Positions 53,256 through 62,113 are shown, counted from the stretch's first letter. The stretch: DNA of 64,000 bases from Gottschalkiaceae bacterium SANA (GCA_036323355.1 AP028876.1:2666001-2730000); one strand, 5' to 3'. A program made the numbers and translations. The notes: generated from the sequence alone by a model not told the origin.

Positions 53256-53603
53256 TCATTTCACAATTATTGCTGAAATTTCCACTAAATACTTCGGATC
53301 AACTAACGTTGCGCCTACTGTGACTCTACATGGTTTATTCCCCTCAAGCATTCCAGAGTATACTTCGTTCATCTTTTCAAAATCGGATACTATGTCCTGC
53401 AAATATACATTTACAAACATAATATCCGATTTTGCTGCTCCCATTTGTTCTACCGCAGCGAACAGGTTATTCAATGCAGCTTTTGTCTGTGAAGAAATGT
53501 CATTCCCAACTAATTCATCCTCGCTGTCGATTGCCAACTGCCCTGAAACAAATCCAATACTATTATTCATCAATGTTTTAGAATATGGTAGTTCTTTTCC
53601 CAT
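53256..53603 (-). CDS. RidA family protein
   Basis: This encodes a 115-residue Rid protein. The pattern PYSKTLMNNSIGFVSGQLAID at the N-terminus and KPCRVTVGATLVDPKYLVEI at the end fit; the catalytic Arg is Arg95 (PCRVTVG). It would hydrolyse the 2-aminoacrylate-type imine released by the dehydratase in the same operon, a natural pairing. The ATG at 53603 is preferred over the adjacent ATG for spacing to GAGGAG. Confidence 0.88.
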   Translation of the reverse strand: MGKELPYSKTLMNNSIGFVSGQLAIDSEDELVGNDISSQTKAALNNLFAAVEQMGAAKSDIMFVNVYLQDIVSDFEKMNEVYSGMLEGNKPCRVTVGATLVDPKYLVEISAIIVK

Positions 53604-53751
53604 CATATCTCCTCACCTCTCATCCATCAAGCATACTCATCCTTCTTCTATTAACGGTTAGTCAGCCATTCAGCAGATTATTTTACATAGATTTTGGCAG
53701 TTGCCGCATCAAAATATCCTCTATAGATCTGCTAGATAAGATCTCATCCAC

Positions 53752-53787
53752 TTATCCTGAATTAAAATTCGAACATTCCTTTCTCAT
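53752..53787 (-). CDS. Possible 11-residue leader peptide
   Basis: An ATG at 53787 has an extended AGGAGGTGGTGAT ribosome binding site and encodes an 11-residue peptide (MRKECSNFNSG) ending at TAA. The frame continues past the TAA for 22 codons (protein-like, ending at 53683). It lies about 15 nt after the predicted transcription start of the RidA-NhaC-dehydratase operon and 150 bp before RidA, so it could be a regulatory leader or the start of a broken small gene. Confidence 0.45.
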   Translation of the reverse strand: MRKECSNFNSG

Positions 53788-53808
53788 ATCACCACCTCCT
53801 GTATTTTT

Positions 53809-53837
53809 ACTATATTTCCCGCAAATACTTCCGTCAA
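53809..53837 (-). promoter_or_regulatory. Sigma-70-type promoter of RidA-NhaC-dehydratase operon
   Basis: On the minus strand -35 TTGACG (53832-53837) and -10 TATAGT (53809-53814) are 17 bp apart. I found no GG-N10-GC sigma-54 element in the region, which matters because the adjacent regulator looks like a sigma-54 activator. Confidence 0.7.
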
Positions 53838-53889
53838 AATTTCCATCGAACACAGTACTCTAAATTTTTTTCGTATTTTCCCTAAAAAA

Positions 53890-53928
53890 GAAGCAAGAAG
53901 CGCAAAATATTTTTGCGCTTCTTGCTTC
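53890..53928 (-). terminator. Terminator after AAA/Fis regulator
   Basis: An 18-bp perfect hairpin (53890-53907 with 53911-53928, 3-nt loop). The right side is followed by TTTTT on the plus strand and the left by CTTTTTTAGG on the minus strand, so it works in both directions. It separates the regulator gene from the operon promoter. Confidence 0.92.
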
Positions 53929-53962
53929 TTTTTATTCTCCTAGAACACTAACACAACTCTCA

Positions 53963-55648
53963 TTATGCCTCACGACTACCATTCACTTTTTTAATTCTAT
54001 ATTGCAAATTTTGTCTCTTAATACCTAGCAGTTCAGCCGCTTTAGAAATGTTCCCGCCTGATAATTGTAAAGCGTGCTTTATCATTAATTGTTCTGTTTC
54101 ACAAAGTGCAGATTTTAAAGATTGTTCCATATTTATTCCACCCTTTGTATTTTCATCCTCAAATTCTATGCGTTCCAAAATATATTGTGGAAGAAATTCT
54201 GCTTGAATATAAGTTCCCGATAGAACTATAGGAAACACAGAATCAAGTACATGATTCAATTCATCGTCATTTCCCGGCCAATTGTACTTCTGAATTGCCC
54301 TTATGAATGACTCATCAAACCCTTTCACTTTAATAGAATTTTTCTCATTACTTTTCTTAAGACAATAATTACAAATTTCAATAATATCTCCAAGACGTTC
54401 TCTTAATGGCGGTATATGCAAAATATACGAAAATCCTTGATAAATAAGCTTAGGCAATAGCTTATTTTCTTCTACCATGGTTATAGGGTTCACAATTGTG
54501 GAGTAAATAATACGCACATTTGACATCGTCTTTTTGCTTGCACCCATGCGGTAATAGGTTTGATATTTCATAAACATATAAAGCTTTTTCTGTATTTTCA
54601 TTGGTAAAACATGAATATTATACAGGATCAGCGTTCCATTTTTCGCTTCGTCTAAAACGCCATGTTCAATCACTTTTTTTTCATTTTTTATTATCTCAAA
54701 ACCAAATAATAACTTTTCTACAATTTCTAGTGGACATTCTTCTAAATCAATTGTATACACTTGATTTTTAAGTTGCTTTGTTTTCTTTGTTAGCGTATCG
54801 ATCAACAAATCCTTTTGTGTCCCCATCTCACCATACACACACACATTCTGATTACTAGGTATCTCTTTTGCAAGCTTATACACTCTTAAAACTTTAGTAT
54901 CTTTTGTCTTAAACTTTCTATCAGGTTTACCTTCATTTATAGAGTCACTATTATTCTGCAACAGTATGCGTTTCGACCAACTACTGGCATATTCAAACTC
55001 GTTTACAAATGAAAAAGCACCGATTATTTCTCCATTATCAACCAACGGATAAGTATCTTTAACTACATCACATATTTTTTTATCAATCGTGCTATACTCT
55101 TGACGATAAGCAAGCATTGGTTGTTTAGTATCCATAACATGCTTTAGCGTACTGCCATCATCTCCTAAACAATAAACATCTTTCAAATATTTATTAAGTA
55201 CTCTTCTCTTACTCAATTCATCTAGTTTGGAGTATGCATTATTATATAATACAATTTTTGACTCTTTATCGATTGCAATAATACCTTTTGGTATTGATTC
55301 TAAAATCAAATCCCTAACTTGAGTTGAAACATAAGCTTCTCGAAATACTTCTTCAGCTAAAAAAACAAAACAATCATCGAACTTACATCCAAAAACCTGT
55401 AGTTCTTCCCCATCATCTCTTTGCAATATCGTTACTTTTCCAACATATTCAGCTAATTCTTGGGAAAAATACTTCCTGATACTATCCACGTCAAGATATT
55501 TTAACCCGTAGAAAAACTTATAAAACCTTGGACCGCTTAATTTAATAGCCTTATATGAATCATTAATAATTAATAAATTGTCAAACACATTTGTTCTTTC
55601 TTTACTTTTAATTAACGAAAAAAAACTTACCAATTCCTTGCTGTCCAT
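53963..55648 (-). CDS. Degenerate sigma-54-activator-like regulator (PAS-AAA-Fis)
   Basis: This encodes a 561-residue regulator. An unknown N-terminal domain (1-105) precedes a PAS domain (about 112-215), a AAA+ domain (about 250-490) and a Fis-type helix-turn-helix (NISKAAELLGIKRQNLQYRIKK, 533-554). The AAA+ core is altered: Walker A is GEMGTQKD (273-280), the GAFTGA loop that contacts sigma-54 is missing after LFGFE (314-318), and Walker B reads GTLILYNI (338-345), losing the acidic pair. PPLRERLGDI and WPGN are kept. It therefore probably cannot hydrolyse ATP or open sigma-54 complexes, and may act on the sigma-70-type promoter downstream. The ATG at 55648 follows GGAGGT. Confidence 0.88.
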   Translation of the reverse strand: MDSKELVSFFSLIKSKERTNVFDNLLIINDSYKAIKLSGPRFYKFFYGLKYLDVDSIRKYFSQELAEYVGKVTILQRDDGEELQVFGCKFDDCFVFLAEEVFREAYVSTQVRDLILESIPKGIIAIDKESKIVLYNNAYSKLDELSKRRVLNKYLKDVYCLGDDGSTLKHVMDTKQPMLAYRQEYSTIDKKICDVVKDTYPLVDNGEIIGAFSFVNEFEYASSWSKRILLQNNSDSINEGKPDRKFKTKDTKVLRVYKLAKEIPSNQNVCVYGEMGTQKDLLIDTLTKKTKQLKNQVYTIDLEECPLEIVEKLLFGFEIIKNEKKVIEHGVLDEAKNGTLILYNIHVLPMKIQKKLYMFMKYQTYYRMGASKKTMSNVRIIYSTIVNPITMVEENKLLPKLIYQGFSYILHIPPLRERLGDIIEICNYCLKKSNEKNSIKVKGFDESFIRAIQKYNWPGNDDELNHVLDSVFPIVLSGTYIQAEFLPQYILERIEFEDENTKGGINMEQSLKSALCETEQLMIKHALQLSGGNISKAAELLGIKRQNLQYRIKKVNGSREA

Positions 55649-55661
55649 TAGTACCTCCATT

Positions 55662-55688
55662 TTTGCACTTCGTCCGAGCAAGTGCAAA
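55662..55688. promoter_or_regulatory. Hairpin/dyad just upstream of the regulator start
   Basis: TTTGCACTT (55662-55670) and AAGTGCAAA (55680-55688) form a perfect 9-bp dyad with a 9-nt spacer, 14 bp before the regulator ATG. It could be an autoregulatory operator or an mRNA hairpin that limits ribosome access. Confidence 0.55.
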
Positions 55689-56575
55689 TTTTTTTTGCGG
55701 TTTTACATTTTTTTCAATCTGATAATTGAAAATAAAATTTTTTTCTAAGAACATTCTACATGAAAAATGAATAAATCGCATCTCTAGCTTGAATTATAAA
55801 AAAAATATTATCGAAAACTGCTCTTTCTGCTTTAAATATACACACAGGATCAAATACATCTTCTAGAAAATACGACCATAAATAAGACAAGAAGAAAAGG
55901 AACTTCTTGTAAACAAAATCAACGGACTGACAATGTGAATTGATCGTGCTATCATGCTCAACAGCAAACTATAAACTTGTTGAAATCAAGCCCTCAAAAG
56001 ATGAGATTGTAATTAAAATGCCTTAGGCAAAATTCATGCAAACAAACAAAGCAATCGACAACCTATTCTTACTTGCTGCTGCCTCTTAATATCAACTGAC
56101 ACAATCAAGTAAGGTCCACCGAACAACCGCACAAATATACCATAATTTCAATGTGCTTCAGCAAAATTTTACAAAAATAGATTTATTAGCATATCTAAAT
56201 TTGAGTCTTGACAAGCGTGTAAATTACACTCTGTGCAAACTCCTTGAGACATAATTTTTACTGATTCAATAGCCATAAAATTTATCGACGTTCCCGGATA
56301 ACAACTATTCTGTCCACAAACTTTCATTCCTCATTTCAACTTACCACTTCATTAGTGCTATTGTTCACCGGCATTGATCCGAAACATACCCTCACATGAT
56401 AGTACGTTAATCTTCAAGATTCATTCTCCCACTTCTGTGAACCCGTGTCGTCAGTCGATTGTCTCATGCAAAATGACATACAAAAAAACACAAAACCAAT
56501 CGCTTGGTTTTGTGCCTTAAACGATTTCTATCATTTTCATTTCCTAACTCGATTCACCGTTAGAAAAGATCTTAT
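55689..56575. other. Long intergenic region (about 890 bp)
   Basis: No gene is supported. It holds the promoter of the regulator gene and the end of the thrC-thrB unit. A perfect 13-bp palindrome GTGTAAATTACAC lies at 56217-56229, directly after a TTGACA at 56208-56213, without a -10 at the right distance. A short protein-like frame near 55940-56025 (plus strand) ends in a stop and is too short to name. Confidence 0.4.
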
Positions 56576-57475
56576 TTACTTTCTTTCATTTTTCACCCAC
56601 GCGCCATGCTGTTGCACGGTCCATGGAAAGACGTCCCACGGCTCATATGCTTGCTGCATCCACTTTTCTGCTTTCTCTTCAAAACCCGTATTCTTTTCAA
56701 ACACGACCAAGAGAGTTGGACCAGCACCGCTGATTACGGTTCGTACGGCACCAAGCTCATCCATCTTTTCTCTGATTTCTTCCGCTCCTTTGATTAAAGG
56801 AAAGCGGTATGGTTCATGCAATCGATCCTCAAGAGCCATGGCTAATTTGTCCATCTCACCAGAAGCCAAGGCCTGAGTCAAAAGCATCCCCCGCCCCACA
56901 TTGTAGACCGCCTGCTTGTGTTGCACTTGTTCCGGGATGGCTCCCCTAGATATTTTAGTCGACAATTCAAAGGGAGGTATCAAGGCCATCAGACCAATAC
57001 TCTCATGAACTGCAATTGGTTGAAGCACAATTTGTGCTTCTGCCATCAAGCTTAAGATACAACCACCCATCAAAGCAGGTGCCACATTGTCGGGGTGGCC
57101 TTCCATTTTGGTGGCTAGGCCTACCATCATTTCCATATCCATTTCTTTGCCCGCTTCTTTCGCCGCTTCCTTTGCAATCATCAATCCTGCAACAATGCAG
57201 ACTGCCGAGCTACCAAGACCACGCGCAATGGGTGGCATGGACAAAAAATCCAAGATCAGTCCTCTGAGAGGCAAACCGATGGTTTCCATCCCCAGCCGAT
57301 AGGCTCTCAATAAAAGATGATTGTCATTTTTATATTTTTTAGCACATCCGTGAAATGTGACCCCTGCCTCTTGCCATTCTACCGAAATCCGTGCTTCAGC
57401 GGAAAGGGCGAGCCCAATACAATCAAAACCGGGACCCAGATTAGCTGTGGTATAAGGAACATTAACCTCAAACAT
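56576..57475 (-). CDS. thrB: Homoserine kinase
   Basis: This encodes a 299-residue GHMP kinase that phosphorylates homoserine for threonine synthesis. The start VNVPYTTANLGPGFDCIGLAL is typical, the ATP loop is PPIARGLGSSAVCIVAG (about 83-99), and the late ISGAGPTLLVVF is the third GHMP motif. The ATG at 57475 has AGGAGG upstream and lies 11 bp after the thrC stop. thrC and thrB form one unit. Confidence 0.95.
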   Translation of the reverse strand: MFEVNVPYTTANLGPGFDCIGLALSAEARISVEWQEAGVTFHGCAKKYKNDNHLLLRAYRLGMETIGLPLRGLILDFLSMPPIARGLGSSAVCIVAGLMIAKEAAKEAGKEMDMEMMVGLATKMEGHPDNVAPALMGGCILSLMAEAQIVLQPIAVHESIGLMALIPPFELSTKISRGAIPEQVQHKQAVYNVGRGMLLTQALASGEMDKLAMALEDRLHEPYRFPLIKGAEEIREKMDELGAVRTVISGAGPTLLVVFEKNTGFEEKAEKWMQQAYEPWDVFPWTVQQHGAWVKNERK

Positions 57476-57486
57476 AGCCTTTCCTC

Positions 57487-58953
57487 CTAACAAGATGCAA
57501 AAATAAAGGCAAGCATCTCATCAATCGCGCAGGATTTGCTGTGGATCTCTACGCGTGAAGCAATATCCTTCAAAGAATAAGGGACCGGACAATTTGTCTT
57601 CCTCGCCAACTGACTCAATAATTCAAAGTCATGTTCGTCCGATTCACCGAAGATCGCTGTGTAAACTGCGCGAGAGAACTTATAAGGGCTTGCGGTAGAA
57701 ACCACAACCATAGGACGAAAATCATTAATTTCCCGCTGATAATCCTCCGCTACTTTCCGTGCAACTGCCGTATGAGGATCAATCAACTCATTGCTTTCTT
57801 TATAGACACGCGCAATGGTTTGAGCCGTTTCTTCTTCCGTGCAGTATCCACCATAAAAATCGGCGAAGGTTGCTTTCATATCTTCAGTTGCTTCAAAGAC
57901 ACGTTTTTCCTGGAAGGCTTCCATCATCTTTGCAACAACTTCTGGGTCCCGTCCACATGCTTCATACAAAAGACGTTCCAGGTTACTGGAAATCAAGATG
58001 TCCATAGAAGGCGAACTAGTGCGGAAAAATTCGCGGTTGCCATCATAAATACCAGTTTTAAAGAAATCGTACAAAATTTTATTTTCATTAGAAGCGCAGA
58101 TTAGACGACCAATGGGCAAGCCCATTTGCTTGGCATAGAATCCCGCTAGAATATTCCCGAAGTTTCCTGTCGGCACGGCAAAATTCACCTGATCTCCAGT
58201 TTGAATCTCGCCCTGATCTACCATCATTCGATAGGCTTGATAATAGTAGGCAATTTGCGGCAACAATCTACCAATGTTAATTGAGTTTGCCGAAGAAAGG
58301 CGAATGCCTCTATCTTTTAATGTTCTGCGCACATCGTCATCAACAAAAATTTCTTTCACCCGAGTCTGCACATCGTCAAAGTTTCCGTCAACGCCATAAA
58401 CGAAGGTATTGTATCCCTTCTGGCTGGTCATCTGACGCTTCTGCACCTCGCTGACACCATCTTTTGGATAGAAGACTACGATGGATGTTCCCTCCGCGTA
58501 GGCGAATCCTTCCAATGCCGCTTTACCGGTATCACCCGATGTTGCAGTTAAAATCATGATTTTTTCTTTTGCCATTAACACATCTTCCGACCCCTTCATT
58601 AAATGAGGGAGGATCGATAATGCCATATCCTTAAACGCAGCCGTTCTACCATGGAAGAGTTCCAGGTGCTTCATGCTCCCGATTCCACGAAGCGGGGTAA
58701 TTTCCTCCACCTCGAATCCATGTCCGTAGGCCTTGTGAATCATCTTCCTTAATGTCTCTTCAGAAAACTCCGCTAAAAATGGAGACAATACTTTATATGC
58801 TGTTTCTTCATAAGAAAGTCCGGTCCAAGAATCTACATCCAACTTAGGAAATTCTACCGGTACATAGAGACCGCGATCCGGTGCAATACCCTGCAAAATC
58901 GCCTCTGCCGCTGTCATCTGAATTGTATTGTTTCGTGTACTTTCATATCGCAT
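57487..58953 (-). CDS. thrC: Threonine synthase
   Basis: This encodes a 488-residue PLP enzyme that makes threonine from O-phosphohomoserine. The N-terminal MRYESTRNNT, the PLP lysine in HGRTAAFKDMAL (Lys108) and the phosphate loop TATSGDTGKAALEGF (about 136-150) are conserved; the length is that of the longer class (E. coli/yeast type). Its start is divergent from hom with a 143-bp shared region. Confidence 0.96.
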   Translation of the reverse strand: MRYESTRNNTIQMTAAEAILQGIAPDRGLYVPVEFPKLDVDSWTGLSYEETAYKVLSPFLAEFSEETLRKMIHKAYGHGFEVEEITPLRGIGSMKHLELFHGRTAAFKDMALSILPHLMKGSEDVLMAKEKIMILTATSGDTGKAALEGFAYAEGTSIVVFYPKDGVSEVQKRQMTSQKGYNTFVYGVDGNFDDVQTRVKEIFVDDDVRRTLKDRGIRLSSANSINIGRLLPQIAYYYQAYRMMVDQGEIQTGDQVNFAVPTGNFGNILAGFYAKQMGLPIGRLICASNENKILYDFFKTGIYDGNREFFRTSSPSMDILISSNLERLLYEACGRDPEVVAKMMEAFQEKRVFEATEDMKATFADFYGGYCTEEETAQTIARVYKESNELIDPHTAVARKVAEDYQREINDFRPMVVVSTASPYKFSRAVYTAIFGESDEHDFELLSQLARKTNCPVPYSLKDIASRVEIHSKSCAIDEMLAFIFASC

Positions 58954-58986
58954 GCTCTCGACACCTTTCTTTTTTCATATTTGGGC

Positions 58987-59014
58987 TTGTATTTTTCTTT
59001 CTCTATGTTATAAT
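58987..59014 (+). promoter_or_regulatory. Likely hom-lysC promoter
   Basis: TTGTAT (58987-58992) and TATAAT (59009-59014) are 16 bp apart, 83 bp before the hom start. The -10 is perfect and the -35 weak. No T-box or lysine riboswitch is seen in the short leader. Confidence 0.6.
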
Positions 59015-59096
59015 GTTTTCAAACGAAAAACAAGTGTTTTTTATAGAAATACAATTCTTTTTTTCTTGTCATATTTGACCGAAAGGAGCACACTAG

Positions 59097-60323
59097 ATGA
59101 AAATTGGTTTATTGGGACTTGGGACAGTTGGAGCAGGTGCCTATGAAATTATTGAGAATCAAAAAGGAAGATTGCAGGAATTCTATCAAGAGGAACTAAC
59201 CGTTGAACGGATCTTGGTTCGAAATTTGAATAAAAAGAGACCCGTCGAAGTTCCAGACGGCAAGCTGACATGCGATGCTGATGATATTTTAAACGATCCA
59301 AGCATAGACGTCATTCTTTCCGTGATGGGTGGCATGGAACCTGCTAAATCTTATATACTGAAGGCACTTCAAAACGGCAAGCATGTCATTACTTCCAATA
59401 AAGCAGTTGTGGCAGCAAATCTTTCCCTCTTTTTAAATGAAGCAAAGAAATCAAATGTCGCCTTTCTATTTGAAGGTGCCGTCGGTGGTGGAATTCCTAT
59501 TATCAAGCCCCTCAAACAACAGCGACGCTTGAATCAAATTCAAGCTATCGAAGGCATTTTAAATGGAACAACCAATTTCATCCTAACACAAATGATGGAA
59601 AACAAGTTAGAATTTGATACCGTTCTTGCAGACGCACAAGCCCGAGGCTATGCCGAGGCTGATCCATCTGCAGATATCGACGGATTTGATGTACAAAGAA
59701 AAATTGCAATCCTATCCTCCCTCGCCTACGGACAAGAGATTCCAACGGAAAAAGTGTATACCCGGGGAATTCGATCAATTCGCGGCATAGATACGGATTA
59801 CTTTCAATCAAAGAACCTTGATGTTAAGCTTGTTGCTTCGTCAGCACAACAGAACGATGCCATTTCCATCTGGGTGGAACCATGTATCGTCGATCCTTCC
59901 CATCGCTTCTACGCCATCAAGAACAGCGACAACGTGGTTTCCTTTATCGGTCACCTCTCCGGTCGTCTTGATTTTGTCGGCGCCGGTGCGGGCATGGATC
60001 CAACAGCCAACGCAGTCATCAGTGACTTGATGGATATTTTGGACAACCATTACCAAGCAGATATCATTCCATTGGCTCTTGCTGAAAATGTGGGTCCAAC
60101 CCATGCTTCTCAAGACTACTATTTGCGGGTCGATCTTCTTTCTTGCACAAAATCCGAGCAAGCTCGATTGGCAGAGCAATTACTCAATCTGGGACTTGCC
60201 AACAATCAAAAAATCTACCAAGGTATGATTGAAGGAATTGAAGCAAGTGTGATGCGGGCGATCGTTTCTGATGTAGAAAAAGAATGCGGATCCATCTTCT
60301 ACGCAAGGAGGTTGAAAGGGTAA
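59097..60323 (+). CDS. hom: Homoserine dehydrogenase
   Basis: This encodes a 408-residue NAD(P)H enzyme reducing aspartate semialdehyde to homoserine. GLLGLGTVGAGAYEII (4-19) is the nucleotide site, TSNKAVVA and FEGAVGGGIPIIKPL are catalytic regions, ILNGTTNFILT and a C-terminal ACT domain (about 330-405) for feedback control by threonine follow. AAGGAG precedes the ATG. The stop overlaps the lysC start (TAATG). Confidence 0.96.
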   Translation: MKIGLLGLGTVGAGAYEIIENQKGRLQEFYQEELTVERILVRNLNKKRPVEVPDGKLTCDADDILNDPSIDVILSVMGGMEPAKSYILKALQNGKHVITSNKAVVAANLSLFLNEAKKSNVAFLFEGAVGGGIPIIKPLKQQRRLNQIQAIEGILNGTTNFILTQMMENKLEFDTVLADAQARGYAEADPSADIDGFDVQRKIAILSSLAYGQEIPTEKVYTRGIRSIRGIDTDYFQSKNLDVKLVASSAQQNDAISIWVEPCIVDPSHRFYAIKNSDNVVSFIGHLSGRLDFVGAGAGMDPTANAVISDLMDILDNHYQADIIPLALAENVGPTHASQDYYLRVDLLSCTKSEQARLAEQLLNLGLANNQKIYQGMIEGIEASVMRAIVSDVEKECGSIFYARRLKG

Positions 60324-61546
60324 TGAGCCTGATCGTACAAAAATACGGCGGAAGCAGCGTCGGCAATATAAAACGCATCAAATGCGTAGCGGCAAGGATC
60401 ACAAAAACAGCCGAGCAAGGCAATAAAGTTGTTGTTGCCGTATCAGCAATGGGCGATACCACCGACGAATTGGTCAGTTTGGCTCGCGCCATTCATCCAG
60501 ACCCCCCTCATCGAGAATTTGACATGCTCTTGTCAACAGGAGAACAGGTCTCCATTTCTCTGTTAGCCATGGCCATTCAGGCACAAGGACACGATGTCAT
60601 TTCCCTTACTGGGGCTCAATGTGGAATTCAAACGACACAAATTCATAAAAAAGCACGGATCGAATCAGTTCAGACCGAACGATTGAATCAAGAACTTGGC
60701 AACAATAAGATTGTCATTGTTGCCGGATTCCAAGGCATTAATGCAGACAATGACATCACCACCCTGGGACGAGGAGGTTCCGATACCACAGCCGTTGCTT
60801 TGGCAGCTGCATTGGAAGCCGACAAGTGCGAGATCTACACCGATGTGGACGGCATATATACCGCCGATCCAAGAAAAGTAGAGACAGCGAGGAAACTAGA
60901 CGCAATCTCCTACGACGAGGTCTTAGAAATGGCCAGTCTCGGCGCGCAAGTGCTTCATCCGCGATCCATCGAGCTCGCGAGAAAATATCAAGTTCCTTTG
61001 GTTGTCCGCTCAAGTTTCTCTGACAACCCCGGAACAGAAATCATCGAGGTGAATCAATTGGAAAAAGTATCCGTTCGAGGAATTTCTATCGACGACAATA
61101 TCGCTAAAATTACAATCGTAGAGGTGCCGGATAAACCCGGTGTTGCCTTTTCACTCTTTTCAAGGTTGGCGCAGAAACACGTTCGCGTCGACACCATTAT
61201 TCAGAGCGCCCACCGCGATACGGTCAATGATATATCCTTTACTGTCAATGACGAGGACAAGGAGCAAGCCCTTTCCATCACGACGGCTTATGCGGCTGAA
61301 ATCGGCGCAAATCGGGTTCTTCATGATCCTGATGTATCCAAGCTGTCCGTTGTCGGCACCGGCATTGCCGGTAATACAGATGTTGCTGCAAAACTATTTG
61401 GAAGCCTTTCTGATCTTGGAATTAATATTCAAATGATCTCAACTTCAGAAATCAAGATCTCTTGTATCATTTCAAATGTAGACGGTCTAAAAGCCATGCA
61501 ACACCTACACGATGTCTTTGAACTGGGTTCCTCAAGCCCGGTATAA
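60323..61546 (+). CDS. lysC: Aspartate kinase
   Basis: This encodes a 407-residue kinase for the first step of the aspartate family pathway. The motif VQKYGGSSVGN (5-15), TLGRGGSDTTAVALAAAL and EIYTDVDGIYTADPRKV are conserved. Two ACT domains occupy the last 150 residues (KITIVEVPDKPGVAFSLFSRL and SVVGTGIAGNTDVAAKLF) and bind lysine and/or threonine. The ATG overlaps the hom stop, so the two are co-translated. A separate lysine-biosynthetic isozyme may exist elsewhere. Confidence 0.96.
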   Translation: MSLIVQKYGGSSVGNIKRIKCVAARITKTAEQGNKVVVAVSAMGDTTDELVSLARAIHPDPPHREFDMLLSTGEQVSISLLAMAIQAQGHDVISLTGAQCGIQTTQIHKKARIESVQTERLNQELGNNKIVIVAGFQGINADNDITTLGRGGSDTTAVALAAALEADKCEIYTDVDGIYTADPRKVETARKLDAISYDEVLEMASLGAQVLHPRSIELARKYQVPLVVRSSFSDNPGTEIIEVNQLEKVSVRGISIDDNIAKITIVEVPDKPGVAFSLFSRLAQKHVRVDTIIQSAHRDTVNDISFTVNDEDKEQALSITTAYAAEIGANRVLHDPDVSKLSVVGTGIAGNTDVAAKLFGSLSDLGINIQMISTSEIKISCIISNVDGLKAMQHLHDVFELGSSSPV

Positions 61547-61570
61547 GAGCAATAACATACACCCAAATCA

Positions 61571-61597
61571 AAAACCGTGCACAATTCGCACGGTTTT
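61571..61597 (+). terminator. Terminator of hom-lysC
   Basis: AAAACCGTGC (61571-61580) pairs with GCACGGTTTT (61588-61597) and Ts follow. A very similar hairpin recurs at 62043-62080, after adhE. Confidence 0.9.
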
Positions 61598-61612
61598 TAT
61601 TTAGAAAAAAGA

Positions 61613-61648
61613 AAGTGCCAATCATCGTTCTTCACGAAATTGGCACTT
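61613..61648 (-). terminator. Terminator of the 30-residue gene
   Basis: AAGTGCCAAT (61613-61622) pairs with ATTGGCACTT (61639-61648). On the minus strand CTTTTTTC follows. It is about 60 bp after the stop of the small gene, supporting it as an independent unit. Confidence 0.85.
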
Positions 61649-61707
61649 CTTCTCTGTTCATATGATCGAAACTCGTCTATTAAAACCTACTTCTTCACTC
61701 GAGTTCG

Positions 61708-61800
61708 TTATTTATTCAATGCTTCCAATTCTTGCTTTACATACTTGTCGATTATTTTTTGCGCATTCGCAAGTTTCAATTCTTTCTCTTCATTTGTCAT
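61708..61800 (-). CDS. Small 30-residue charged protein
   Basis: An ATG at 61798-61800 with AAGGAG 8 nt upstream opens a 30-codon frame ending in TAA. The peptide starts MTNEEKELKLANAQKIID and ends EALNK; it is amphipathic, with alternating acidic and basic residues, and should form one helix. It has its own terminator. I do not know the family. Its position between hom-lysC and adhE does not give a clear partner. Confidence 0.7.
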   Translation of the reverse strand: MTNEEKELKLANAQKIIDKYVKQELEALNK

Positions 61801-62042
61801 AAGATCACTCCTTACCAATTATTTTTAAATTTCAGAAGATAAAGTCATAATAGCATTGTTAATTTATTGACACAAGCGTGAAAATACCCAGTTTCCTTGT
61901 TTATAAGAAAAGGAAAACATTTATTTCCCACCATTTACTTCTTATTTCAGCCTTTTACTCACATTTCCTCCCTTTTTCAAGTTAGGATATTAGATTCTTC
62001 AACATGTATTGAATGTTCCATTAAATCCTGTACATTTTACCT
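61801..62042. other. Intergenic region before adhE terminator
   Basis: This probably contains the minus-strand promoter for the 30-residue gene. Otherwise nothing recognisable was found. Confidence 0.4.
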
Positions 62043-62080
62043 AAATCAAAAACCGTGCAGATTTCACACGGTCTTGATTT
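62043..62080 (-). terminator. Terminator of adhE
   Basis: AAATCAAAAACCGTG pairs with CACGGTCTTGATTT, with one mismatch and one bulge; on the minus strand T-rich sequence is within the second arm. It lies about 35 bp after the adhE stop. Confidence 0.8.
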
Positions 62081-62113
62081 GGAGTTTATAGAGTTAAGAT
62101 GGAGTTCTTGAGG

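Noticed and set aside
53820-53840. Possible sigma-54 promoter for the RidA operon
   Set aside because: No GG-N10-GC spacing was found; the sequence fits a sigma-70-type TTGACG/TATAGT pair better.
55940-56025. Short plus-strand stretch resembling a YgjP/SprT-type metalloprotease N-terminus (VEIKPSKDEIVIKMP)
   Set aside because: The similarity is limited to about 20 residues of common pattern, with a stop right after and no HExxH motif nearby.
56217-56229. Palindrome GTGTAAATTACAC as operator of a promoter
   Set aside because: A TTGACA precedes it but no -10 is at a suitable distance and no gene follows on that strand for more than 2 kb.
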